Origin: Membranipora membranacea
Lineage: Eukaryota; Bryozoa; Gymnolaemata; Cheilostomatida; Membraniporidae
DNA length: 64,000 nucleotides
Assembly: GCA_914767715.1 (NCBI GenBank)
Contig: OU612073.1
Span: 18,600,001 to 18,664,000, forward strand
Direction of reading: 5' to 3'
Made by a program: the position numbers and the translations under genes. Every line of letters begins with the position of its first letter. Within the stretch, counting starts at the first letter, position 1. Under the pieces are notes generated by a model that worked only from the letters and a program-made list of their open reading frames with translations, searched no databases and was not told where the DNA came from. Shown piece after piece: positions 35,190 through 47,365 of the stretch.

Positions 35190-35960
35190 AACATACCCAG
35201 GTGGTTAACCCACTTGATTTCGCAAGCAGAGAAGTTGAGGATCTACGAGCAAAAGTGAAACACCTGGGAAGTGCTGATGAGACTCTAAAACAGCAATCGA
35301 CAGCTAGCCAGCTGATGACAGTAGCCACGGAGCTGACGGATCTCTCATCATCGCAAATATCCTGGTAACTAATGATGAATCTCTCACAAAGATCATCAAG
35401 TCTTTTGGGTCAAAGCTGAAGTGTACCATTCACTTTTTGAAACAATCCAGTTTATACCAACTAGTTTGGCATAAGAGAAAGCAAAAACAATTGTCTAGCT
35501 ATCTCTAAATTAATGGAAAAATTACACAAAAGTTTTAACAAAAGTTGAATCAAACAAGGAGTTTTTATAGATTTTAGCAAAGCATCCGATACTATCGACC
35601 ATGATACTTTACTTAAAAAAGCTGCCATTTTATAGTTTTGCACAAAGAGCCATAAATTTAATGTGATCATATTTATCCGAGCGTAAACATTGACGACTTT
35701 TGTTCAACCATAGAAAAAGTAAAAATTGGGATCTGTATGGACCCAACTCTGTTTTAAGTCTTCTTAAATGATCTGATAAGATAGGCACCACAACTGGTAT
35801 ATATATTATTTTCAGATGACACTTATATTTTCTGCTCAGACCCACCAACTTTGAAAGAAAACCTCTGTAAAGTTGTAGAGTGGTGCAAAGCAAATCGCCT
35901 CTTACTTAACACTGTCAAAACCAATCAGGTAACTTTTAAAGCACCCAATAATAAAATAAT
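35190..35960 (+). pseudogene. LINE remnant, right arm
   Basis: Mirror of the left-arm LINE, with the ORF1 start removed by the right-arm deletion at about 35,190. The RT motif FIDFSKASDTIDHDTLLKK lies near 35,560-35,620, and a SDDTYIFCSDPPTLKENLC stretch near 35,815-35,870, where the FADD-type catalytic site should be. Stops and frameshifts match the left copy, so the LINE was dead before the duplication. Confidence 0.7.
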
Positions 35961-36618
35961 GCAAATTTTCATGCACTGTAAATACTGCTCATTCCTTTTA
36001 TTTCTAAAATAAGTCCATGAGAAGGAAATTATTCCGAAATCCCATAAGTTTAAAAAAACACAGCCGTCAGCAATCTTCAAACTTCTTAGAGCCAACAATT
36101 GGGAAAAAGAAAAGGTCGCTGTTGACTAAAGAGGTGCAGTTGTTCAACAGCTATCTTATGAGTGGAGGGGGTCGGGCATTCTGGTCTGCTGGATCGCCTG
36201 GTGGGGTCCTTGTGGGAGGGTGGTGGTAGGTGGCATCGTTTGTCTCCTCAGATCTGGATTAGTTCATTGGTTGTTAGGTTATCTTAAGAGTGAAGCAAAT
36301 GCCAGCCAGCACTCATGGTACCCATCGCCCCCCCCCCCCCCCCCAACAGGCTCACCTCAAAGCTACCGGACCCTCTCAATGTGAGTGTGTATACATTACA
36401 GCATTATACTTACTTTTGGGAGGAAATATTGGCTAGAGTTTAGTTTGGCTACATTAAGGGTTACATAATGTTAAATACCTACTCAATTTAAGCTTACTGA
36501 GCTGGAAGTCTTTTTTAAGTAAAGATGGTGAGTTAATGTTAGCTAGTCTTAAATTAAGATGTTCCTAGTATTTGAGAAACGGTACATATTTCCTTTTGTG
36601 AATACTTTTCTCCTTCAG

Positions 36619-36747
36619 GGTATATCAGCTCGAGCTGTGTCTGTTTACAAATTATATTTGAGGCATTTTATGCTTGTCAAAAATTATGGTGATCAACTAG
36701 CCTCTATAAAGTCAATTGCAGGAAACAGGGCTATACTTGACGAATGA
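36619..36747 (+). CDS. Candidate terminal exon, right arm
   Basis: Same exon as 23,045-23,173: acceptor cttttctccttcag, 42 codons, then TGA. The phase at the acceptor is 0. No upstream partner with a matching donor was identified. Unrecognised. Confidence 0.25.
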   Translation, partial: GISARAVSVYKLYLRHFMLVKNYGDQLASIKSIAGNRAILDE

Positions 36748-38307
36748 CACAGTCTCAAATATATAATATTCTGGATATTCTTCTGCGCTGCCATGTCCCT
36801 GAGGTTATTAATACCATAATCTGCAGTTACATGGCATTGATGTCACAGTCAAACAAATGAGTGTTAATATTTATAGGTAAACTTTTTTTAAATTCTGCTG
36901 AAATATAAACTTAGCCTCTGATCTGCAGCTGGCTGTGTGTATTTATATTTTCTAATTAAAATGCTGGGATCATGGTTTGATATTTCATGATTTGGACCGT
37001 AAAATAGGCTGTTGACCTTGGTTTGCTTAATGTGTAGAGAAATGTAATACAAATTGTGAACCTAGCGCATAAGTCAATTTTGCAATTCAAGTTCAGCTCT
37101 TGAAAAGATTCTTGACACCGATCCCCAGGTCTTATCCCAAATTGAGATAACAGCCCTTGGACATGGAGCAATAACTATCATATTATCACATTTTGAAACT
37201 GAAACCTCAACGCAAGAGTAAAAATTTTTTTCTTCATGGGAGCTGTCCTCTGCTGTCAAAATAGAGGACAACTTTTTGACATAAGAGAGAAATATGTTCA
37301 TTGCAAGACTACAGGGAGGGTATGGTGATGACTAGATAGTACTGTTTTGTGTGTAGTTTAGAACATAATAAGTAAAATCCCCAATTTTGCACTTTATCAA
37401 CATCCATTCTACACAATGCAGCAATAAACTAGGATTTTTCAGGATGATCAGGCAGTTCCAAAAAAATAGATTCCTATTTAAATAGGTTTCTATTATCAGT
37501 TTTTGTTTGCATAACTCTTATCTATCATTCATTACATTGTTTTACTGTTTCTTCGCATTGCTTCATTAATTGTATTTGTGTGCACTAACGCAACAGTAGG
37601 ACTATCATGTGAACATTGTAAAATTAGCTGCCTAGGTCACAGCTATGGTTATCACAGGACATCTATGTTGAAGTAATTTTAACTGTTTTGATCAGTGCAG
37701 AACTACGCATGTTGATAGGATGGAATTATTATGTACCAAAGGTCAAGGCCAACCAATGCCACATCTAAGTGAGCTGTGATATAGCATAAACATCAAAATC
37801 AGAGATTTTCTCAGTATGACACCCTTGTCAGTGCAGAGTTATGTGGACAGACCTTATACGATGTTTATAATTATGTGGTTTGCATTTTCTGTTATCTAGC
37901 TGATATTTGAAATTAAGGGCATTTCACTTGTCATGCTTATGAAAGTCGATTCTAATAATGAACTGACACTTGCCTTGTCTGCAACACAAAACAATGCTCC
38001 ATGTTAGAGAGGAAGACATCTCAATTTTATTTGAAAACTCTCCCAAAACAAACAAGAGCTTACTCCCAGGCCCTCTCTGACCCCTCAGGCTGTATAGGTA
38101 TGGACTTCAAGGTGTTTGCCTTTATATCACATACAAGGCAGTACTTATAAAAGAAGCGATAATATTCTAACCATCTGTTTAAGGTTGTGATCGAAGACAG
38201 ATGTAGAAAAATAAGAGATCAGAATTCGAACCTATTGGCTCTTGTAACTCATGATGTGCTAAGAGGTAAAAACCTGTGTTTGAGAACGTTGGAGACAAGA
38301 CGCCACC

Positions 38308-38444
38308 ATGGCGTTGATACGAATGAATAGGAACACAAAGACAATCATCAGGATCTTGGCAGGAGTTGGGTTATCATGGCTCTTTGTCAGTGTGGTGCTT
38401 ATAAAATCTTAATCAGACGAAAACCGACCAGAACATTTGCGCAG
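38308..38444 (+). pseudogene. Type II membrane-protein first exon, stopped, right arm
   Basis: The same exon as 21,348-21,484, with the same GCCACCATGG start and GTAAGAT donor. The codon after KS is TAA (38,410-38,412) where the left arm has TCA, cutting the product right after the membrane helix. A single C-to-A change explains it. Unless read through, only the left copy can code. Confidence 0.55.
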
Positions 38445-38760
38445 GTAAGATTGATGGTTTGTTTTACTTGTATAGTCTGTTTGTTTCAGACCAGTGTTCT
38501 CCTTCATCTAACCCCAATAGAACAGAAATCTCACTCTTCTTCTAGTAAAGTGAACCGTTTTTTGCCATAACACTCTAACTTAAAATGCTGCGAGTAAATT
38601 AATTGATGTACTATCCTAACTTCACCCTGTTTGATCTGATAACTAGGGTGTTTTCTTTTACCTGGGATGGTATTTAACCTTTTCCACTCGTAACTTACAC
38701 ATAAGGATCACACCGACGGATAATGATTCTAAAAGTGCATACTTGATTTGTAATATTGTA

Positions 38761-39472
38761 TCACAGAGCAAGGATATACAGAGAGGACACTTCGATGATC
38801 GTTATAGTGCCTGCGGTTTTTGATTAACTGGGGGAAAATTGTGCACAGCTGGATGCCGAAAACTCATTATCTCTATTATCCCTATATGTTATAATGTCAT
38901 TTTTCTTGCAGACATCTCTACCTTTGATGGGCAATAACTCATTCTGTATTTATCCTAAAGAGTGATTTCCAACTTTGTTGGAATGTCCAACTCTCAAGCT
39001 ATACACCATATTATTTTCATTTTTTGCTAGGATACATAGGCTATGAGCTATCTGGATTTTTAAAATTAGTTTCATTATATAGATTTTCATGTGACAATTG
39101 ATAAACTTCTGGTCATAAAAATTAGGAAATGTCAGTGTATTGACCTAGGCCACATGTAAATTTATAAGATATAACTCATTTTAAAAACACAGATAGCTCA
39201 TAGCCTATGTATCCTAGTAAAAAATGACAATAGTATGGTGTATAGCTTGAAGGTTGGACATTTTAACAAAGTTAGAATTCAGTCTTTAGGATAAATACAG
39301 AATGAATTATGGCCCATCAAAGGTAGAGATGTCTGCATGGAAAATGACATTATAACATAGAGATAATGAGTTTTCGGCATCCAGTTGTGCACAATTTTCC
39401 CCCAGTTAATCAAAAACCGCAGGCACTATAACGATCATTGAAGTGTCCTCTCTGTATATCCTTACTCTGTGA
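38761..39472. mobile_element. Long-TIR miniature (foldback) element, right arm
   Basis: A fuller copy of the element at 20,422-21,031. The ends TCACAGAGCAAGGATATACA are inverted at 39,472, and the TIRs are about 300 bp each. The flanks are a perfect 5-bp TTGTA duplication, the complement of the left-arm TACAA. Since both arms share site and duplication, insertion predates the palindrome. No ORF. Confidence 0.85.
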
Positions 39473-39584
39473 TTGTATAATCTCAGTAGTATAGTTCTGT
39501 ACCTTCTCATTATAATCATTAATCAATCTGATATGTGTCTGTAACATTTGGTGAAAACACTACGAAGCAGATTAGCACCCTCGT

Positions 39585-39655
39585 TGTTATTACCAAAAAC
39601 TAGTTTGAACCGAGCCAGAACTGAACTTTTAACCAATTGAGCTAATTTCTAGTCT
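39585..39655 (-). repeat. tRNA-derived SINE-like module, right arm
   Basis: Mirror of 20,240-20,310: A-box-like ttagctcaattgg and B-box-like ggttcaaac on the minus strand. Not a functional tRNA. Confidence 0.45.
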
Positions 39656-39847
39656 TGAGGTGGGCTCTGCGGTATGTTAATAAAGTTACAAACTCCCCCT
39701 ACAATGCAACATCTAGTTACTAAGCAGTGCTGCAAATACTGCTTAGTATAAGATCAAATGTTCAATGGGGTATCTCCTATGGAATCTGAGCTAAGCCTTT
39801 CACCCACGGTTAATCTGTATTAATTTGGATAGAGCGGCTCACCTTCT

Positions 39848-40290
39848 ACCCAGCAGGCAAGTCACCGATATCAACCTCATATTGACGTCCAGATAAGGTT
39901 GATTTTGGGTCAGATACGGATATCTGTTATCAATGTCTAACTGACATCAATTGGACATCGGCATCTTGACATAGGTAGTCAGTATCAGGTTGATTTCGGG
40001 CTGCATATCAACATCAGTGTCGGACATCAAACTAATGTCAATTGGACATCCGCATCTTGATCTAAGTAGTCAGTATTAGGGCGACTCTAGACTAGAGATC
40101 AACATCCAGTGTCCAATGTCCAACTGACGTCAATTGGACGTCGGTATCTTGACCTAAGTAGTCAGTATTAGGGCAACTCTAGACTAGAGATCAACATCAG
40201 TGTCCGATGTCTAACTGACGTCAATTGGACTTCGGCATCTTGACATAGGTATTCAGTATCAGGGAGACATTAGACTAGATATCATCATCA
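39848..40290. repeat. 112-bp tandem repeat, right arm
   Basis: Mirror of 19,605-20,045, again about four units, bounded by the two tRNA-like modules. Confidence 0.8.
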
Positions 40291-40304
40291 ATCTCGGACT
40301 TTAG

Positions 40305-40380
40305 GATCAGGGATAGCTCAGTGTTAGGGGCGGTTGACTAGGGATCATAAGGTCCCAGGTTCAAACCCCACCGGGAGCAC
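40305..40380 (+). repeat. tRNA-derived SINE-like module, second, right arm
   Basis: Plus strand mirror of 19,514-19,589: gatagctcagtgttagggg and ggttcaaacccc at tRNA A/B-box spacing, with poor stem pairing. Confidence 0.55.
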
Positions 40381-41394
40381 TGTTGGTCTACTACTACTTG
40401 ATTCGGCTGTTGCGTGCCATTCACCCTAGCCTAGCACCTTCAAAAATGAAGTTGGCGATCGATTACTCTTCAAAACAAAAAAGAATGTCAGACTTCAATC
40501 AGACATCGGCATCTTGGCAGATGCAGTCAGCATCATGCCTATTCAAGCCTAGATGTCCAATCTGAGATTGTATAAAACTGTAGAGCTGATGGTTTTCATC
40601 ATACATTAATGTCTGGAGTTTGTGAAGGGGCTTGGTCAATGAGGATATTCACTAAAGAATCTGAAAAATGGCCAGTTATTTACATTACCGTTAATTACTG
40701 GGTAAGGCTTGGCCAAAATTATTAGTTTTCCAGGTGGCTGGTCAGGATAAAGTGAAGATATAATGTTTTTCATCAGATGGGTCACACCAGAATTTATTCA
40801 CCGATTTGGGTTAAATGTGGGTAGAACTTGAATGTTTGGCTCTGTCCGAGGACTGAGAAATATAGGTGCCTTAAGGGTGCGGCTGCCATATTCTCAGTTT
40901 GCAGGCAGGTCGGAGCACTCGAGATAAGTTGTTATATTCTTTGAGCCGCAGAAGTCAGAGGGTACAGATAGATATGAAAACAAATGCACCCAGTAAACTC
41001 CGTGGTATTTAGTAATCACAAGCATAAACAACAAGCAGAGAGAAGCAGAAGTGATCCATCAAAGGTGTAACAAAGACAACCGAAGCATGCTAATCCGGTC
41101 AGGAAATAGGAATTCCAGTGAGCAGTAATTTGGTTTTCCAATACGTCAAAGTACCATGTACCAAGTAAACTTCAGGGTGACACGGAAGTAATAAATCATG
41201 GAGTAACAACAACAAACTCAGCCCAAAAATAGAACAATAAATTCCAGAGGGTAGACTGAGGAACAGCAGCAATATACCATGTGACGTGACCACAGAACGG
41301 TTTCATATAACAAAGCCAGAATAGACACTAATCCATTAATCCGCTGACAGCTAACCAGACGACAACAAGCAGAGTCAGCACAAAAATCGGCACC

Positions 41395-41404
41395 TATATA
41401 AAGG
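41395..41404 (+). promoter_or_regulatory. TATA box, right arm
   Basis: TATATAAAGG, mirror of 18,490-18,499. It lies inside the 40.9-42.8 kb segment that is partly repeated at 49.2-49.9 kb, where the TATA region is deleted. Downstream lies the Ser-rich ORF at 43,158. Confidence 0.4.
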
Positions 41405-41844
41405 CCGAAATTTTGAACAGTAAATCAGTACAGTTTAATTTTTTGAGCAGCACAGTCAACTTTTTACATAGCTAGTAGAAGATGTTATAATTTAGATTTA
41501 ATGAATACTAGTTTTAAATCAGAGATCTTTGTTAAGAACGCTAAAACTAATTTGGAGTCTAAGGACCAATATATACTGTGAGTATCATTTGAGTTACATT
41601 ATCATTTTTTTTATAAGTATCAAGACAATAAACCATAACCTTAGTGAATAAACTGTTGTAGTTGATTTCTATGCATATAGTAATTGGCGAAGTAATTGGG
41701 GACAGTTCGTCAGGTACTCAGACGTTAGGTCAAATTCACTAAGAGTTCATAAGACATTTTGCAATCAACTGAAGTAAGTCGTGATTAATGGTTACTATAA
41801 CAACACTCTGAACCAGGATTCAAAATTAACTTTAGGAGGTTGAA

Positions 41845-41970
41845 TCATTGTGACCTACAGTTAAACGCAGGTAATCCCCGTCTGTGATCATATCAAAGTC
41901 GGAAATCAATGTGACCCACAGTTAAACGCAGGTAATTCGCGTCTGTGCTTATATCAAAGTCGGAAATTAT
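41845..41970. repeat. 61-bp tandem repeat, two copies
   Basis: Same unit as at 17,868-18,046 but one copy fewer. Copy-number change is a common replication-slippage difference between the arms. Confidence 0.8.
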
Positions 41971-43157
41971 TGAGAAGTATCATTGGGAACTACTGTTAAA
42001 ACAGAACAGAAATAAGTAGTAGTCATATCTGCTTTGGGGTTAAGTAGATTAAGTTTCGGAATAATAGTTTAGGATTAGATTTTTGTGTTTTAAAGGAGTA
42101 GGCCACTCTTGAATTAAGATAAGATACCTCTAATCTGTGAAAACATTAATTCAACATTGAATATAGAATTTGAACATCAATTTTAGAGTGACCACAGACT
42201 GATACCTCTTTCCTTCACTAGAATTGGGTTTGAGTCTTTAGCTAATTTAACTTGGCTAAGAGGCCTGTGATACTGATACACCGCCTTGATTACCTGATTG
42301 GGCTTCCAGGCACTATACAGAGATCAAGTAGGTGCTTATAATTAAAATCAGTCACCTAAGTTGAATAACAAAAATATCAAACGCACCTGAACACATTCAT
42401 AAATAGTGATTGTGTCGTACTAACATCTAAGGGTATTATTGCCTTTGTGGTGCAAGAGCATTGTCTCAAAACTCATCAAGAGTTTTACTGATAGAACAAG
42501 ACAGGGGTCTTAGCAGGTTATCGGCAGGGCCTTTCTTAAACATCTTGAAGGCAACTTCTAGTGAAGCTAAGAAAAGGTCAGGCTCAATAACAACCCCTTA
42601 GTAAATTATTTTGAGGAGTAGTGGGAACCAGCTGTTCGTCACTAGAAATTAATAAGTTAAATACCTCGTACTCACCAGAGTGCTAGTATTACCAATTGGA
42701 ACCACGTTTTAATAGATTTGAGCGATCGTGTCTTTCCTCAGTGCATGAAAGAGGAGGTAACTCCAAATTAGTGACAATAAAGTGACATTTAGAAGTGCAA
42801 TATTTAAAACCATTACTAGAACTATAGCTAGAACCAAATTTGAAAGGAGGACGGTTATAGAACAACTATACCTACTAATAGTACACAGCATATACTTTAG
42901 TATAGGAAAGTACCAATTCTGTTCCTCACAGCATATACTCTCTTAAAGTATATGCACAGTGAGTTCAATTTCCGTTCCTCACAGCTGTAGGTTTTGTGTA
43001 GATTGAACAGAGCATCGCCCGTTTCTAAGTGTTGTTATAGGCAATGATTAATTAGCATTATTTGTGATTAAGTAATAAATAGTAATTTTCTTATTAGTGT
43101 GAAAAATTTAGTTGAGTTAAGTTAATTTGTTTTCTTTTCTATAAATTTTAATTCTGC

Positions 43158-44102
43158 ATGTCAAAAGTGCTGAAAAAGCTTTGTAAATATGTAACCCCTA
43201 CCAGTAAGAGTAAGAAGAAGAAGTCAGGTGCTAGCAGCAGTAGCAGTAGCGAGTCTAGTAGTGATGAAGGAGGTAGCAACAATACTGTCATTGAAGTTAT
43301 TGATATGCCTCAAGGGATGGACAACGGATACATGGCAAGATCAAATGAAGCAAGGAAAAAGAAAATCAGAGAGCCTGAGCCACCCAGCTCAAGTGATGAC
43401 AGTAGTAGTGAAAGTCAGGAGGAAGACAGCATTGATAACAGTGAGAATAGATATACTACTGGTAGCAGCGGGGAAAGCTATAATACTGGTAGCGATGGAG
43501 AGAAAGCTAGTGCAGATAATAAAATGGAAAAATCGGCTGAATTGAGTGATCATATGTTTGATGGACAGCCATCACCCAGCTCATCATTCTCAAGTAAGTT
43601 TGGATTGAGTGTGGTAGATTCAGAGGAAGGAATGTATGGAGGCGCACTGGTAAGAGTTGTCTACAGATCAGATAAAGTTCACCCTTTTTGACGTGAGTGG
43701 GAACCCCGTTATATGTATAAGTTTAAAGAACGTGATATGGCCAAGGCAAATCTAGAAAACAGGCCTAATAGTCATAGAGTAACTAAACATATTAAAACAG
43801 ATAAAATAATTCCAAAATATGATGAGGCAGTTTCATGTCATTCAGATATAAAGATTTACCATTTACCAGAGAGGCCTCGAAATCCATCCGCCCCCTCACC
43901 TGATGCTGATTTGTTTGAGAGCTATTGTCCCCCCTATGAATCAGCAATCAATAGGAGAGAAGGAGGGAGTAATTCCTCGTCAGGTGTTGATGAAGAAATT
44001 AAAAAGGCAGGCAAGTTTTCAGACTATTCCAGTCAGGATGTGCCTAGTAATGATGATACCTCATTTGCAGAAGTCAAGCTTCGTCAAAGTATTCAGCTCT
44101 AG
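43158..44102 (+). pseudogene. Ser/acid-rich virus-like protein, one stop, right arm
   Basis: The same gene as 15,725-16,669. The frame is open from the ATG at 43,158 but interrupted by TGA at 43,689-43,691, where the left arm has a Gly codon, and then continues in frame to 44,102. Four other residue changes separate the copies (T/I, S/L, N/K, Y/N). The PSAP motif lies in the part after the stop. The single stop suggests recent loss in this copy. Confidence 0.6.
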
Positions 44103-44167
44103 AATTGGGTTGATAAAATCAAATGAATTTTACACCAAAACAAAGGGGACAGATTCTGTAGGAAAAT

Positions 44168-44840
44168 ATGTCACTAATAACACACCAAAATAGAAGGATT
44201 GACAAAACAAGTAAGCCGCCAGTGGTGTCTGATATTCTTCCAGAATGGCATCAAAACTCTTGTTTGAGTGATTATGAGAACACATCCACACAATGGATGG
44301 ACATAGATTTGCGGAAAAAAATCAAGGTACAAGACATGATCAAACAATAATTATTACAAGATGTGAAAGTAATGATAAATGAGCATATCAAACTTGAGAA
44401 CAAACCGACTACAACCTTGGAACCAGTAAGTTCCCAACATGATTACCACCTGTAGGTGCTACGGCTTCGCCAAAGTATAGGATCAGTTGCTCTGAACCGA
44501 TAACACAGTAATAATTATAGATCAGTAGGGTGTTACCATAAGGAATGGACAGCTGCAGAGCAACTATGACCAAATCATGAAAGCGAAGCTGAAGCACTAA
44601 TAGCAGCAATCAAACATTGGGAGATAGGATTCAACCAGCACGGTGCTAAAATTTCTATTACCATCAGTGATTATAGGATTTGGGATATACTATGTGAAAA
44701 ATTCAAACACAGGCTATCCAGTTCAGAGGTTAACATATTTGGAAGTGTATCGAAGACAAATGGCAACAATAGGTTAGTGTTGAGGTTCCGTAGGCTCGAT
44801 GATGCCTATAATTTGGCTCAAAATACAAACAGGGACATAT
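44168..44840 (+). pseudogene. Degraded ORF between Ser-rich and glycoprotein genes, right arm
   Basis: Mirror of 14,979-15,651. A 60-codon ORF from 44,168 is followed by pieces in shifting frames, the clearest being 44,580-44,840 with IKHWEIGFNQHGAKISIT. It is colinear with the neighbours on both sides and on the same strand. Family not recognised. Confidence 0.4.
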
Positions 44841-44861
44841 GTACCTAACACCTTGGCATAA

Positions 44862-45829
44862 ATGATTGGAGTCAAATGTGTGACGACATTATTGCTATTA
44901 GTATTACCAAAATCTAATGGTTTGAGCACTGGATATAATAAACCTATGATTTGTAATCAACATGATGGTATAGATTCACGCTCACCCCTGTTGATGAAAT
45001 TAGAGCAACCTTCTGCATGTCCACAATACAAGCAATCCAATCGTAGTATACAAGAAATTGACTTGAAGTTCTTCCAGCTGCATCCAAACCTAGAACAAGA
45101 AGTAGGATATCTCTGTTACGAGCGTGCTACTACAATTTGGACATTTCTATATTTCTTTGCAAGTCAAAAACTGCAACATCAGACACAGAAATATACAGCC
45201 GTGCCTATAGGGAGACTTGTCGGAATATGATAGATAAAAGAAGGGTTTTAAATAAGTTGTATGAAAGGACGGGAAATATATACCCATTTATCATTAGATC
45301 CAATATATACATGGTGTTGTAAATGGTATAACCATACTGTTTATGATGATTATGTGTTAGAAAAGGGCTATTTATATCTGGACAGACAAACTAAACAGAT
45401 TAAATCATCACTAGGTAACATGCATGGATGCCATTATGAAGATGGTATTTGTGAAATTTCTGGATACGGTACCATATTATGGGAACCAGTACAAAACAAA
45501 TCCTGTCAATATATTGAAGGGGACACCAAACCTGGGGAGCATTGGAATGAAAATTGGCTATCATCCGATAAGACTTTAGGGTTAAGTTTTACCGAAAATC
45601 GGTATTGACAATTTGAGTTTTGTCCAGAAACAGACCGACAAATCACAGCTATGCTGACTGATCAAGGTTATTATGTTTCTACAAATTCAGAAATATCCAA
45701 TAACACTGGTGGCCCTGAATATTTGCCTGCAGTACCTAGTCAAGATGCCTCTTCAGAGATTTTGGCTACATTTGTTATGTTCAATTCTATTGCGCAGTCG
45801 CTAGAAATTACAATTTGGAAAAATTCATT
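44862..45829 (+). pseudogene. Viral-type glycoprotein remnant, right arm
   Basis: Here the start is kept: MIGVKCVTTLLLLVLP at 44,862 looks like a signal peptide. The Cys/Trp-rich ectodomain blocks follow in the same order as on the left. The frame moves from phase 0 to phase 2 near 45,150 and back near 45,270, and TGA interrupts it at 45,606-45,608. After that it reads on (FCPETDRQITAML) to the palindrome edge, where a LINE takes over. The shared breaks show the gene was dead before the inverted duplication. An intact gene of this class would mediate attachment and membrane fusion; this one cannot. Assignment rests on motif layout. Confidence 0.55.
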
Positions 45830-47365
45830 AAAAACTTTCTGGTTCATTAATCAAAACACTTGTCATCACCAAGTAAAGATTTGTAAAAACTGCTCAACTG
45901 CCCAAATGGTTAGATGATGAGGTAAAATCACACATCCATTTGCGTTATAGATTGAAGAGAGAGGGCAAATGGGAAGAGTACAAAATTCAACGCAATTATG
46001 TTACAAATTTGATTAAGAAGAAGAAAAAATTGGTTATTTCAGATATAATTAAAAATAACAAAAATAACACCAAACCTGTTTGGGAAGCTTTAGGAATCAA
46101 TCAAACTAAATTTTCACCGATGGTCAATATCAGTGGTTTATCCCCTGATGAATTGAACAGACACTTTACATCGATTGCAAAATCCATAACCAAAGACATC
46201 CCTGATTCCCATGAATATAACATGATTAGACCAGTGACAACCCAAACGTTTTCTCAATTGACTCGCTTTACTCCAGAAATTTGTTTCAAATATCTAAAAA
46301 ACATTTCTGACAATAAAGCAACTGGTCATGATGGTATATCTGTTAAGGTTTTGAAGAAAACATGGCCTTACATATGCGACATTGTAACTGACATGTTCAT
46401 TAGAGCATTAATAGAGGGTGTATTTCCTTCACAGTGGAAAACCGCAAGAGTAATTCCTATTCATAAGGGTGGAGATATCAAAGATCCATCTAATTCTCGC
46501 CCTATATCAATACTTCCTGTACTATCTAAGATTTTTGAGAAACATGTGAATTCCCAAATTCAAAAATATCTCACCACAAACAAACTTCTTCACAAATTAC
46601 AATGCGGATTTAGAGAAGGTTATTCCTGTGTTGATTCCCTACACAAACTCATTTCTGACTGTTTGTCAGCAAGATCAGATGGTCACTTTGTTGCTATGAT
46701 GTTTTTGGATTTCAAGAAAGCTTTTGACTGCGTCGACCATAAAATTCTTCTGAAAAAATTGACAATGTACGGTATAACCGGCAAACTGCACTCTCTCATA
46801 AAATCTTTCCTAACAGACAGGACACAATTTGTAGCTATACAACAAGGTGCAAAGAGTTCAAAAATTCTTCCAATAGACATTGGTGTCCCCCAAGGCTCAA
46901 TTCTGGCATCAAGTTTATTCCTCATATACGTCAATGATCTTTTATCCTACACATTACATTCCAAGGCATTTGCCTACGCTGATGAGTTTTCGTATCAAAA
47001 TCTGACAACTTTGATACACTTAATGATTTATGTGATACTGATCTACACTTGATAGAAAGTTGGTGTAGGAATAATAGGATGTTGATAAACATAAAAAAAT
47101 ATCACTATATGCTTGTAGAACCCTCTCATAGAGCCACATCTCTAGATTTAGATCTAAAAATTAACCATAAAAGACTAAACCGAAATGCCAATACCAAACT
47201 CCTTGGTTTTACTTTGAATGACTCATTGACATGGGACGATTATGTAGACCAGATTTACATCAAAATAAACAAAAGTTTGGCATTATTCCAGAAATGCAGG
47301 GCATTCCTAGATAGTAAATCATCTCGTAACTTTTATTTCCAGTATGTCTTATGTCATATGATATA

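Larger units (their letters stand above)
33578..45829. repeat. Giant inverted repeat, right arm (12.25 kb)
   Basis: Partner of 13,990-27,574. Right-only features are a retroelement insertion of about 276 bp (34,207-34,482) and about 100 bp more inside the long-TIR miniature element. It also carries inactivating changes absent on the left: a TGA in the Ser-rich ORF at 43,689 and a TAA in the membrane-protein exon at 38,410. The left arm in turn lacks the ATG of the glycoprotein ORF (ATT at 14,957). The arms have therefore diverged independently, or are two haplotypes joined in assembly. Confidence 0.93.

Noticed and set aside
40305-40380. Functional tRNA gene in the arms
   Set aside because: T and acceptor stems do not pair; it is a SINE-like module.
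43896-43945. PPxY late-domain motif in the Ser-rich protein
   Set aside because: The sequence is CPPYES, which lacks the residue between PP and Y; only PSAP fits a known late motif.
13990-45829. The whole inverted repeat as one DNA transposon with very long TIRs
   Set aside because: The arms contain unrelated nested elements and host-like exons, the ends show no target duplication, and no transposase is present.
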